A DNA stretch of 64,000 nt from contig NZ_FAOZ01000017.1 of assembly GCF_001536285.1 (NCBI RefSeq), forward strand, positions 118,032-182,031, given 5' to 3'. Origin of the DNA: Parafrankia irregularis. GTDB lineage: Bacteria > Actinomycetota > Actinomycetes > Frankiales > Frankiaceae. The translations under genes and the position numbers were made by a program. Positions 9,087 to 17,386 of this stretch are shown here, in pieces; within the stretch, counting starts at the first letter, position 1; each line of letters opens with the position of its first letter. Under the pieces are notes generated by a model, which made no database searches, was not told where the DNA came from, and saw only the letters and a list, made by a program, of their open reading frames with translations.

Positions 9087-10016
9087 CTACCGGTCCGGTC
9101 GGATGCGGCCGTCCTGGACGGTCGCAGCCCGCACGGCCGGAACAATCTCATTGGCCCAGCGGCCGATGCCGGTGGCGTCCTGGGCTCCGCCGTCCGGGGA
9201 GAAGATTATGAAACCGGCGGCGTCATGCTCCTGCACCGCCGCGGTCAGTTCCTCGACCCACTGGCCCACCGAGCCGCCGATCCACCGGCCGTCACCGTCA
9301 CGGGTGGCGGGCAGCGGCTGGTCGGTGATGCGTCCGGGGAGGTTGTAGACGGTGCGGATGTCACGCGGGTCGCGGCCCACGGCGGCGGCGGCCTCGTCGA
9401 TGACCGGACGTGACTGGCGGTATCGCTCGCTGCGCCAGTCGGCCGCGTGGCCGGGGATCCAGCCGTCGGCAACGCGGCCGGTGGCGGCCAGGGATCTCGG
9501 GCCGACCGATCCCGTCCACACCGGCGGCGCCGCCACCGGCGCCGGCTCGATGTCGTTCACCTGGTAGTAGCGGCCCCGGTGCGTGACCGGTGGCCCGCCA
9601 CCGGAAAGCTTCCTGACCAGGACGATCGCCTCTTCGAAGGCGTCGACCGCCTGGCTGGCGGACAGCCGCGGCACGCCGAGGTCGGCGATCCGATCCCACC
9701 GGCCACCCGCGCCGAGGCCCAACACGACCCGGCCACCGGAGAGCGCCGACAGTGAGGTCACCGCTCGCGCGAGCAGCGGGGCGGGCCGGCTCGGCAGGTT
9801 GCTGACGTTGGCGAACCCGGCGATGCGATGCGTGTTCCCGAGGATGAAGCCGATGGCGGCGTAGGCGTCCAGGCGGACGCCGAGATACGGATGGTCCGAC
9901 AGGGAGAAGAGGTCGAGGCCGTCGCGATCGGCCTGTTGGGCGGCCTGTAGCAGCGCTGGCGCGTCGTCGACGCCGCTGTGCGCGCCGAAGCCGAACACAA
10001 CCTCTGGTATAGACAT
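9087..10016 (-). CDS. Luciferase-like (F420-dependent type) oxidoreductase
   Basis: A 309-residue LLM-class flavin/F420 oxidoreductase. Family features are the N-terminal FGFGAHSG strand, DGLDLFSLSDHPYLGVRLDA, TSLSALSGGRVVLGLGAGG and the C-terminal PPVWTGSVGPRSLAATGRVADGWIPG. In actinomycetes such proteins often use F420 and reduce or oxidise small organic compounds; the substrate is unknown. ATG at 10016 has AAGGGC upstream. It lies downstream of a MarR gene on the same strand, with a 35-bp perfect palindrome between them, so regulation by that MarR is likely. The 5' leader of about 180 nt is unusually long. Confidence 0.88.
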   Translation of the reverse strand: MSIPEVVFGFGAHSGVDDAPALLQAAQQADRDGLDLFSLSDHPYLGVRLDAYAAIGFILGNTHRIAGFANVSNLPSRPAPLLARAVTSLSALSGGRVVLGLGAGGRWDRIADLGVPRLSASQAVDAFEEAIVLVRKLSGGGPPVTHRGRYYQVNDIEPAPVAAPPVWTGSVGPRSLAATGRVADGWIPGHAADWRSERYRQSRPVIDEAAAAVGRDPRDIRTVYNLPGRITDQPLPATRDGDGRWIGGSVGQWVEELTAAVQEHDAAGFIIFSPDGGAQDATGIGRWANEIVPAVRAATVQDGRIRPDR

Positions 10017-10194
10017 TTCTTGCCCTTCGGATTGATATCGCCGCTCCTGGCGCAGGCACGGCGAAAATGCCGGCAACCTGGGCTGAGGATCTCACCCTGA
10101 TTCCCGGGCGCGGGTCGATTCCGGCGATGCTGGAGCGGGCCGACCGGCGAGACACCGATCGCGCAATGGAGCGTTCCGTCCCCACCCAGCGAAC

Positions 10195-10229
10195 TTCGTA
10201 CCACGAACTATAATAGTTCGTGGTACGAA
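10195..10229. promoter_or_regulatory. 35-bp perfect palindrome, probable MarR operator
   Basis: Two 17-bp arms, TTCGTACCACGAACTAT (10195-10211) and its exact complement (10213-10229), surround one A. It lies between the MarR gene and the oxidoreductase gene. The half-site GCGAACTAT recurs near 10794-10802, in the promoter region of the MarR gene, which supports an operator. It could also act as a hairpin terminator for the MarR gene, but its AT-rich centre argues for protein binding. Confidence 0.65.
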
Positions 10230-10270
10230 CCGCAACACTCAGCCCGTGGCGCGCGCCCGGCGGCCCCCGC

Positions 10271-10753
10271 TCATCCCGACCCGGCGGCGGACGCCCCTTC
10301 ATCCAGCTCCACGAAGACCACCGGAACCTGGTTGTCCACGATGACGCGGCCGAGCAGGCTCGCGAGAACGGCACGGTCGGCCGGGCCGAGCCCCGCCGGC
10401 AGCTTCTCGATCCGGCGGCAGGTCTCGGCATAGAACCTGGCCGCGAGCTCACGGCCCTGCGCCGTCAGGGCGACACAGACGGCCCTGGAGTCGCGCGAGT
10501 CAGGTTGGCGCCGGACCAGACCGTTGCGCTCGGTACGGTCCACCAGGCCGGTGACACTCGACTTGGCCAGCCCCAGAATCGCACCCAGCTCACCCATGCC
10601 GCACGGCTGCGCCATCAGCACGCAGAGCAGTTGGCCCTGCTGCGCGGTGAGTCCATGCTCGCGACTCGACTCGGCATACACGGCATTCACCAGGAAAGCC
10701 GACCGCACGAGCGCGGCCACGACCCCGATCTGGCCATCACCCTGCTCGCCCAT
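10271..10753 (-). CDS. MarR-family transcriptional regulator
   Basis: A 160-residue winged-helix regulator. Landmarks are LTAQQGQLLCVLMAQPCGMGELGAILGL (helices before recognition), AKSSVTGLVDRTERNGLVRR (recognition helix and wing) and DSRAVCVALTAQGRELAARF. MarR proteins are usually dimers that release DNA on binding phenolics or oxidants; the ligand here is unknown. There is a palindrome downstream at 10195 and a matching half-site upstream of its own start, consistent with control of itself and the oxidoreductase at 9087. Confidence 0.9.
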   Translation of the reverse strand: MGEQGDGQIGVVAALVRSAFLVNAVYAESSREHGLTAQQGQLLCVLMAQPCGMGELGAILGLAKSSVTGLVDRTERNGLVRRQPDSRDSRAVCVALTAQGRELAARFYAETCRRIEKLPAGLGPADRAVLASLLGRVIVDNQVPVVFVELDEGASAAGSG

Positions 10754-10831
10754 CCCGCCAGACTAACACCCAACCACCCAAAAATTCGCACAGCGAACTA
10801 TCTTGCGATCGCGCCTCACGGCAAGCTGAGT

Positions 10832-11065
10832 TCACCCGCTGTCACCCACTGGTCGGGTCGGTGAAACCTGCAGCCCCAGCCGCAGTGCCACGCTGGCGAA
10901 CCAGGCGCCGAAGTCGTCGCTCCGCTGGCCCATGCCGGCACGAACGGTGTCGCACCAGTCCGGCCGGTCGAGCACCGCGAGATACCGCCGCACGAGGCGG
11001 TCCCGCTGTTCGGTGGTGCAGCCGGACTGTTGCGCGGTGCTGCTCGCCAGGCCAGCAGAAATCAT
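10832..11065 (-). CDS. Small protein translationally coupled to acyl-CoA synthetase
   Basis: A 77-residue protein. Its ATG at 11065 overlaps the TGA of the upstream synthetase (ATGA), which is strong evidence that it is translated. It has a hydrophilic helix-rich sequence, TTEQRDRLVRRYLAVLDRPD, followed by WCDTVRAGMGQRSDDFGAWFASVALRLGL. I do not recognise a family. By position it may be an accessory factor of the synthetase or of a later step in the same acyl pathway. It shows no signal peptide or membrane segment. Confidence 0.6.
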   Translation of the reverse strand: MISAGLASSTAQQSGCTTEQRDRLVRRYLAVLDRPDWCDTVRAGMGQRSDDFGAWFASVALRLGLQVSPTRPVGDSG

Positions 11066-13077
11066 CCACCGGTGACGGTGGTGGGGCCGACCGCGCGGGT
11101 GGCTGGGCGGAAGCGCCATGCGGTGGCGAAGCGGCCGAGCTCGGCGGAGACGCGGGCTGCTGACCTCTCGTCGGCGGGTTCGGTGACCGTGAGGACGGGC
11201 CCGCCGCCTTCGGTGTGGACGGTGAGGGTCGCCGCTGCCTCGGCGAGGCCGGCTTCCTCCAGGGCGGCACCGGCGGCGCGGCGGGCCGCGTCCTCGCGCA
11301 GCGGCACCTTGAACGTCTTGCCGACGAGCGTCATCGGGATGCTGTCGACCAGGTGGACGACCTTCGGCACGGCGGCCCGCTCGGGGATTCTCGCCGCTGC
11401 CCATTCCAGCAGGTCCTGGGCAGCCACGGTCGCGCCCGCCCGCACGGCGACATAGGCGACGGGCACCTCGCCGGAGTGCGCGTCGGGCCGGCCGACCGCC
11501 GCCGCGGCGGTGACATCCGGGTGGCGCAGCAGGACGTCCTCGATCGACGTCGGGTCGATGTTGTGCCCACCTCGGATGATCAGGTCCTTGGCCCGGCCGA
11601 CGAGGCGGACGAAGCCGTCGGGGCCGACACTGCCCAGGTCGCCGGTGTCGAGCCAGCCGTCGGCGATCCTGCCGGCCGGTTCCGGTTCCGGATCCGGAAC
11701 CGGATCGGAACCGGGTTCGTCGGAGCCCGGGCGGAGGTAGCCCGGGAACACGTTGGGCCCGGCGATGACGAGGGCACCGGTCTCACCTGCCGGCAGGTCG
11801 GTCCAGGTGCCGTCCGCCTCGATGCGCACCGCCCTGATGCGCTGGTAGGGCAGGCGCTGGCCGACCGTGCCGGGACGGAGATGGCCGGGCAGGTTCCGGG
11901 CGGAGGCGCAGGTGGCCTCGGTCAGCCCGTAGCCCTCGCACAGCTGCAGCCCCCCGGTGCGGTCGGCGAACCCGCGGCGGATCTCCTCGGGCAGGGGTGC
12001 CGCGCCCACGACGGGCAGGACCAGGGTGGAGATGTCGGCGTCGACCGGGCAGGCGGCGAGGACCGAGTAGACCGTCGGCACAGCGGACATCGCCGCGACC
12101 CGATATCGCTCGACGATCTTCCAGAACACCCGGTAGAGGGACGGGTCGCGGTAGCCGAGCGGGCCGGCCCAGACGACGTGCTGGCCGCGGTACAGCGGCG
12201 CCAGGCAGGTGAGGACGACGGCGTTGACGTGGAACAGCGGTAGCCCGGCGAGCGCCGCGACGTCGTCGGCGAGCCGGACGCCCACCGCGATCTGCCAGGC
12301 GTTGACGACCTCGTTGGCGTGGGTGTGCGCGGCGAGCTTGGGCGACCCGGTCGTCCCACCGGTGTGGAAGTAGCTGGCGATGTCGCCCGGCCGCGGCCGG
12401 TCCGGCGCGGTGAGCGTGTCCGCCGGCTCGGCGGCCATGAGCTCGTCGAGGTAGGCCACACGGGCCGCGGCGCCGGTTCCCGCGACGGGTCCGTCGAGGG
12501 CCGGGACGGGTCCGTCGAGGGCCGGCGGGATTCCGGTGGCGCCGTCCGGGCGCACCGCCAGCACCGCTCGCAGCCCGGCGCCAGCCGCGAGCCGCACCGC
12601 GGTCGCCCACACCTCCGGGTCGAGTTCCGGCCCCGCGGTGACCAGCACCCGAGCCCCGGACAGGCGGAGAAGACCCACGATCTGGTCGTGGGCCAGGCCG
12701 GGGTTGAGCGGCGCGGCGATCCCGACGGTCTGTGCGGCGAGCAAAGCCGCCAGGACGAGCCCGTTGTTGGGCGCGAGGATCGCCACGGCATCCCGACGGC
12801 CCACCCCCAGCCGGGTCAGGACGTTGGCGACCTGGTTGACGCGGCCGCACAGATCAGCGAACGTCCAGACGACGGGCCGATCCCATTTTTCTCCCGACGG
12901 CAGCAGCGAGACGGCCGGGCGGCTCGGCCAGGTCTGTGCGGCGTGCCGCAGCAGGGCATGGGTGCTGGCCGGCAGACCCCGCTCCGCGAGCGGTACCTCT
13001 TCGATCACCGCGAGATCCGCGGGGGCGCCGAATTCCGGCCACCACGGGTCGACGCCTTCATTTCCAGCCACGACCAT
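11062..13077 (-). CDS. Fatty-acyl-CoA synthetase (AMP-forming)
   Basis: A 671-residue adenylate-forming enzyme. The start at 13077 is set by GGAGGA five nt upstream. Core motifs in order are SYFHTGGTTGSPK (P-loop), CEGYGLTEAT, GWLDTGDLG (adenine/ribose contact), RGGHNIDPTSIEDVLL (hinge) and GKTFKVPLR, the last with the catalytic Lys. The family activates carboxylic acids as acyl-AMP and passes them to CoA. A 35-residue insert rich in Pro/Glu/Asp (DEPGSDPVPDPEPEPAGR) lies between the N- and C-terminal domains, and the C-terminus runs about 80 residues past the usual end. The 77-residue protein gene overlaps its stop. The PucR gene lies about 300 bp upstream on the same strand. Confidence 0.92.
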   Translation of the reverse strand: MVVAGNEGVDPWWPEFGAPADLAVIEEVPLAERGLPASTHALLRHAAQTWPSRPAVSLLPSGEKWDRPVVWTFADLCGRVNQVANVLTRLGVGRRDAVAILAPNNGLVLAALLAAQTVGIAAPLNPGLAHDQIVGLLRLSGARVLVTAGPELDPEVWATAVRLAAGAGLRAVLAVRPDGATGIPPALDGPVPALDGPVAGTGAAARVAYLDELMAAEPADTLTAPDRPRPGDIASYFHTGGTTGSPKLAAHTHANEVVNAWQIAVGVRLADDVAALAGLPLFHVNAVVLTCLAPLYRGQHVVWAGPLGYRDPSLYRVFWKIVERYRVAAMSAVPTVYSVLAACPVDADISTLVLPVVGAAPLPEEIRRGFADRTGGLQLCEGYGLTEATCASARNLPGHLRPGTVGQRLPYQRIRAVRIEADGTWTDLPAGETGALVIAGPNVFPGYLRPGSDEPGSDPVPDPEPEPAGRIADGWLDTGDLGSVGPDGFVRLVGRAKDLIIRGGHNIDPTSIEDVLLRHPDVTAAAAVGRPDAHSGEVPVAYVAVRAGATVAAQDLLEWAAARIPERAAVPKVVHLVDSIPMTLVGKTFKVPLREDAARRAAGAALEEAGLAEAAATLTVHTEGGGPVLTVTEPADERSAARVSAELGRFATAWRFRPATRAVGPTTVTGG

Positions 13078-13374
13078 GTAATCCTCCGACTTCGGGGAAG
13101 CGCGACGGAACCGCGGGAATGAAGGAGCGTGGTTTCCCGGCCGGCTGTCGACGAGTCCGCTGCCCGGCGGTTCGGGACTGGCCGCCAGCCTATGGACGCG
13201 CGGGGCCGGGCACGACCGTGCACTTTCCCAGATCTGCGGCCGAAGATTTGGAGTCCATAACAAAGGTGTCCTCGTTCAGCCGCGCACCGTTGACCCGGAA
13301 TATCAGAGCCTTTGCCATCTCGCCGGCCACGGCCAGAGGTTGCCGTGGATCCGAGCCGACGATGGGAAAGGCGC

Positions 13375-14643
13375 TCAGCCGAGCCCACCCACGTCGGCGG
13401 CGTGGGCGGTGAAGGCCGCGTGGATCATCGGCAGGTCGTCGCTGCTGGTGGGATCGAGACCGGTCAGCGCGGACGCCTTCCGCACCCGGTAGTCGACGGT
13501 GTTCGGATGGACGTGCAGACGTCCCGCGGCCCGGCGGCGGTCAAGCCCGCAGGCGAGGAAGACCCGCAGGGTTTCCAGCAGGTCCGGCCGGTTCGCCAGC
13601 GGCTGCAGCCGTGACGCCAGATAGTCACGCGCGGGCCCCGGCCTGGTGAGCTGGTAGTCGAAGGCGACGTCGCCCAGCTGGTAGATCCCGGCGGGACGGC
13701 CGGACGCCCGGGCGATCTGGCAGATCTCGGTGGCCAGCCGGGCGGCGGGCGCGACGGCGTCCGGCCGGGCCGGCACGACACCGCCGGTGATCTCCGCGCG
13801 GGCGGCGCGGCCGAGCTGGCCGACGAGCGACGACAGCGCACCCCAGCTGCGCTCGGCCAGGTTCTCCGTGGGCCGCGCGCCGACCGCGTCGTCGAGGGGC
13901 ACCAGGACGAGCCCTCCGTCGGGCGACAGCCCGTGGAGCACGACGGCCGGTGCGCCGCCTTCCAGTTCCGTCCGGATCCGGCGCAGCTTGCGGCGCGCGG
14001 CGACAAGCGCGTCGACCGCGGGGTTGAGCTCGTCGGGATGCGGGGCGATCTCCAGGCTGATCACCGCGTAGCACGCCGGCAGCCTGACCGCCGCCCGCCG
14101 GGCGGCTATCTCCGCCGGCGAGGCGGCGAGCAGCGCGGAGAGCATCGCTCGCCGCGCGTCCTGTTCCTCGTGGATGGCCGTCAGCCTGGCTTCGAGGTAG
14201 CCCGCGGAGACCTCGGAAATGATTGTCCGGAGGTATCGCAGGAGCAGGCGCTGGACGGTCAGGATCGCGGGGAGATCGCCGGGCTCGACCGTGGCGATGA
14301 CCCGGTCCACGCACACCTCGGCACCAAGGTGGTAGGCGTCGATCAGTGCTTCCAGCGGAACGCCCTCGTCGGCACGCTGGCCGGCGGATTCCCGTAACTC
14401 CCTCAGCTGTCCGTGGGCGGGTGGTTCGCCGGTGCGGAGCATGTGCGTGAACAGCCGGATGCAGGTCCGGGTCGTCTGGGTGATGTCACCGCGCAGCTCC
14501 TCCTCCGGCAGCGACGCGTAGGCGGAAAGCTGCGTGGACAGCTCCGTGACGACGGACGCGGCCAGCTCGCGGATCCGCACCGACAGATGCCGGTCCACCG
14601 GCACTCCACCGAAGTAGATCCTGGAGCTTTTGGTATCGGTCAC
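13375..14643 (-). CDS. PucR/CdaR-family transcriptional regulator
   Basis: A 422-residue regulator. GTG at 14643 with GAGGAAC upstream gives VTDTKSSRIYFGGVPV as N-terminus. The middle is a GGDEF-like CdaR domain without a diguanylate cyclase signature. The C-terminal PucR helix-turn-helix is clear: LRVFLACGLDRRRAAGRLHV, then HPNTVDYRVRKASALTGLD. Such proteins usually activate catabolic or secondary-metabolism genes. It is divergent from the solute-binding lipoprotein at 14768 with only 124 bp between start codons, so that gene is the first candidate target. The acyl-CoA synthetase on the same strand is another. Confidence 0.9.
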   Translation of the reverse strand: MTDTKSSRIYFGGVPVDRHLSVRIRELAASVVTELSTQLSAYASLPEEELRGDITQTTRTCIRLFTHMLRTGEPPAHGQLRELRESAGQRADEGVPLEALIDAYHLGAEVCVDRVIATVEPGDLPAILTVQRLLLRYLRTIISEVSAGYLEARLTAIHEEQDARRAMLSALLAASPAEIAARRAAVRLPACYAVISLEIAPHPDELNPAVDALVAARRKLRRIRTELEGGAPAVVLHGLSPDGGLVLVPLDDAVGARPTENLAERSWGALSSLVGQLGRAARAEITGGVVPARPDAVAPAARLATEICQIARASGRPAGIYQLGDVAFDYQLTRPGPARDYLASRLQPLANRPDLLETLRVFLACGLDRRRAAGRLHVHPNTVDYRVRKASALTGLDPTSSDDLPMIHAAFTAHAADVGGLG

Positions 14644-14767
14644 AGAGTTCCTCCGCGTTATCTGGACAAGATCCCAGGAGCACTGCGGTCCCGTCGCCTC
14701 CATGCTTGCTCAATTGATATCCGGTCTGGCGGGATCACACCGGACCCGGATCCGGCGTGGGAGATCG

Positions 14768-16012
14768 ATGTTGGGCATCATTCGGCGCGATCGTTTACCC
14801 CGGCCGCCTGCGCTGGCGGCGCTGGCCGCACTGGCCTTGGCGGGGGCGTGCGCGGCCTCCGACACCGGCGGGTCCGGCCTCGGCCGCCCGGCGTGCACAT
14901 CGCCGGGCGTCAGTGCGACCGAGATCAGGCTCGGGCTGTTGCTGTCCGACACCGGCCCGGCCGCGGAGATCTGGCAGGGGATGCGCAGCGGCATCGAGGC
15001 CCGCCTCGGCGAGGTGAACGAACGGGGCGGTGTTCACGGCCGGAAGATCGTCTACAGCTGGCGGGACGACGAGTCGAACGGTGCGCTAAACATCTCCGGC
15101 GCCCGCGACCTCGTCGAGGGCGCCGGTGTGCTCGCCCTGCTGGAAGGCTCCAGCGTGGTCGGTGAGTCGGCCCAGTACCTCGACGACCAGGGCGTGCCGG
15201 TGGCCGGTGTGGCCCAGGAGGCCGCCTGGTCGCAGCATCCCAACATGATCAGTTACGCGAACATCGCTCCCCCGGACACCCGGACGCGCGACACCCTGGC
15301 CCGGTACGCCCACGCCGTCGGCGGCGATTCGGCCGTGGTGGTCATCGCGGGCCTGTTCGAGGCGTCGGTCCAGGGCGGCGCACGGATCACCGAATCACTG
15401 GCGGCCGGAGGCGTGCCGGTCGTCGCGACCCTGGACTACACCCAGGGCGCCAGCTCCCCGGCCCGGCTCGCCCAGCAGATCGCCGCCACCGGAGCGGACG
15501 TCCTCGTCAGTGCGCTGCCCGGCGGAGCCTTCGCCGAGATCTACGCCGCGGCCCGGCAGGCCGGCATCCCTCTGCGGGCCGCCGTCTCCGCCGCGGGGCT
15601 CGACCAGGGACTGGTGGACGCCTACGGCACGCAGATCAGCGGGGCCGCCTACTACACGTCCGTGGTACCGCTGGAGGTGTCGTCTCCCGTCCACCAGCCG
15701 TACCTCGACGCGATGGCGCGGTACGCGCCCGGCCAGTCGCCCGACACGAAGAACGCCCTCGACGCCTACATCACCACGGATCTCCTGGTGCAGGGCCTCG
15801 AAGCGGCTGGCGCATGCCCCACCAGGGAGGGCCTGCTGACGGCGTTGCGGTCGTTCGACGCCTACGACGGCGGCGGCCTGCTCTCCGCGCCGGTGGACCT
15901 GACCGCCGGATTCGGCCGGCCACCGGCCTGTTACACGTTCGTCGTCGTCAACCAGGCGGGAAGCGGCTTCGAGGTCGCCCCCCAGAGCCCGATCTGCCCC
16001 GGCACACCGTGA
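14768..16012 (+). CDS. ABC transporter solute-binding lipoprotein (orphan)
   Basis: A 414-residue lipoprotein of the branched-chain amino acid (Peripla_BP_6) family. The start at 14768 follows GTGGGAGA. The signal peptide ends in a lipobox-like LAGACAAS. Domain features are ATEIRLGLLLSDTGPAAEIW, EVNERGGVHGRKIVYSWRDD and DAYITTDLLVQGLEAAGACP. No permease or ATPase lies next to it. The divergent PucR gene suggests ligand-responsive control. It is a distant paralogue of the lipoprotein at 6261. Confidence 0.83.
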   Translation: MLGIIRRDRLPRPPALAALAALALAGACAASDTGGSGLGRPACTSPGVSATEIRLGLLLSDTGPAAEIWQGMRSGIEARLGEVNERGGVHGRKIVYSWRDDESNGALNISGARDLVEGAGVLALLEGSSVVGESAQYLDDQGVPVAGVAQEAAWSQHPNMISYANIAPPDTRTRDTLARYAHAVGGDSAVVVIAGLFEASVQGGARITESLAAGGVPVVATLDYTQGASSPARLAQQIAATGADVLVSALPGGAFAEIYAAARQAGIPLRAAVSAAGLDQGLVDAYGTQISGAAYYTSVVPLEVSSPVHQPYLDAMARYAPGQSPDTKNALDAYITTDLLVQGLEAAGACPTREGLLTALRSFDAYDGGGLLSAPVDLTAGFGRPPACYTFVVVNQAGSGFEVAPQSPICPGTP

Positions 16013-16043
16013 CGCCACCACCGCGCGGTGACCGCGGCCGGGC

Positions 16044-16517
16044 TCAACCTGAGCCTGGTTCGTCCGGTGCCTCGCCGGACTGGACGAGCACGTCGACGTT
16101 GTACTCGGCCGACAGCGGCGCGATGAGGTCGGCGTCGTGCCCCGGCGGCCAGAGCGCGAGGTAGAGCCCTTCGGCCCCACCCGGCGTGAACAGCATGAGC
16201 ACGTCGGCCGGCCCGTCCAGGGCGAGGCACCGGTGCGGCCGGTCACGGGGGACGAAGACGAGGTCTCCGGTGGCGGCGGTGAAGTGGCGTGAAGCGGCCT
16301 CCACCCGCATCCGTCCGTCCAGGACGACGAACGACCGGTCCTCGCCGTGGTGGATCAGGTACGGTGCTTCGTCGGCGGGCAGCAGCCGGACCCGGAGCAG
16401 GCCGTAGGAGCCGCCGGTCGTCGCCGCGGTGGCGAGCGGGACGGGCGCCGGCCTGCCCGGTGGGACCGTCCGCGGGCCACCCCCGGCGGTGCCGGAGGTG
16501 GTGTGGAACGGGCGCAC
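16044..16517 (-). CDS. Cupin-domain protein
   Basis: A 157-residue single-domain cupin. The two cupin motifs are visible as PYLIHHGEDRSFVVLDGRMRV and GDLVFVPRDRPHRCLALDG, giving the usual metal-binding His/Glu/His set. GTG at 16517 has GGGAG upstream and starts 4 nt after the stop of the membrane-protein gene, so the two form an operon. Function is unknown; small cupins are often oxygenases, isomerases or sensors. A decayed copy of its C-terminal 35 residues sits at 27597-27701. Confidence 0.8.
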   Translation of the reverse strand: MRPFHTTSGTAGGGPRTVPPGRPAPVPLATAATTGGSYGLLRVRLLPADEAPYLIHHGEDRSFVVLDGRMRVEAASRHFTAATGDLVFVPRDRPHRCLALDGPADVLMLFTPGGAEGLYLALWPPGHDADLIAPLSAEYNVDVLVQSGEAPDEPGSG

Positions 16518-16521
16518 TCGT

Positions 16522-17199
16522 TCAGCTCCCGCCTCGTCGCGGCTGCCTGCTGTCGTTCCACGGCAGGGTGGTCGCCGCCAGCGCCAGTCCGGCGACGACG
16601 GTGGCCGGGATGATCCAGTAGCCTTCCTTCACGGGCAGGCCCTGCCCGAACAGGAGCGTCACACCGGCGAGGACGAGACCCGCGGCCACCGGCCTGGACA
16701 GCCCGCCGGCCCGCCACCCGACGATGCCGAGCAGCGGAACTCCGATGATGAACGCGAACGCGACCGGCAGGGCCACCAGCGTCATGTCGGACTCGATCTC
16801 ATGCAGGGTGTGGTGGTCGATGTTCGGTGCGACGAACAGCTCGATGTAGGCGTTCGCGGGCATCGTCACGAACCCGATCCAGACCAGCACGTAGGCGGCC
16901 CGGGCCAGTCGGCCAGGCCCGAGGCGGCCCGCCAGCAGCGGCAGCCCGGCAGCGATCAGCACGCCGCCGATTCCGAAGAGCAGGTGGGCGGCGGACCAGG
17001 TGGCCGCCTGCTCGGCCGCCTCGTTGTGCTCGAGCGGGTGCAGCAGGTTTCCCAGCGCGAACAGGACACCGCCGGCGCCGAGCAGGACCCGGCGCAGCGT
17101 CGTGTCATCCGACGTCGCCGGCACGGGGGCCTGCGGTTGCCGCGCCGAGCGCGGTGCCCGCGGCGCGCCGTCGAGCGGCTGTGACTCCACAGTGGACAT
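16522..17199 (-). CDS. Six-segment integral membrane protein
   Basis: A 225-residue membrane protein with a perfect AAGGAGGAG ribosome site before ATG 17199. After a polar N-terminus of about 35 residues I count six hydrophobic segments, beginning LRRVLLGAGGVLFALGNLL, AAHLLFGIGGVLIAAGLPLL, YVLVWIGFVTMPANAYIELF, MTLVALPVAFAFIIGVPLL, PVAAGLVLAGVTLLFG and YWIIPATVVAGLALAATTL. I do not recognise a named family. It is co-transcribed with the cupin downstream and is divergent from the large AfsR-like regulator gene at 17387. Confidence 0.8.
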   Translation of the reverse strand: MSTVESQPLDGAPRAPRSARQPQAPVPATSDDTTLRRVLLGAGGVLFALGNLLHPLEHNEAAEQAATWSAAHLLFGIGGVLIAAGLPLLAGRLGPGRLARAAYVLVWIGFVTMPANAYIELFVAPNIDHHTLHEIESDMTLVALPVAFAFIIGVPLLGIVGWRAGGLSRPVAAGLVLAGVTLLFGQGLPVKEGYWIIPATVVAGLALAATTLPWNDSRQPRRGGS

Positions 17200-17386
17200 T
17201 GCTCCTCCTTCATGACCGGGATCTGGGATCGGGGCGGCCGCGTGCCGCGCCCATCGCCACGGACGACTGTTGCCGACTACGCTGGCCGTTCGGCGGTGAA
17301 AGCCTTGCGTGCGCCTTGCGTCCGGCTGGGCCCAGTCGCCGGCGACGATTCGGGGGTCGATCGCAGCGTTGAGCAGCTCCTCTCCC

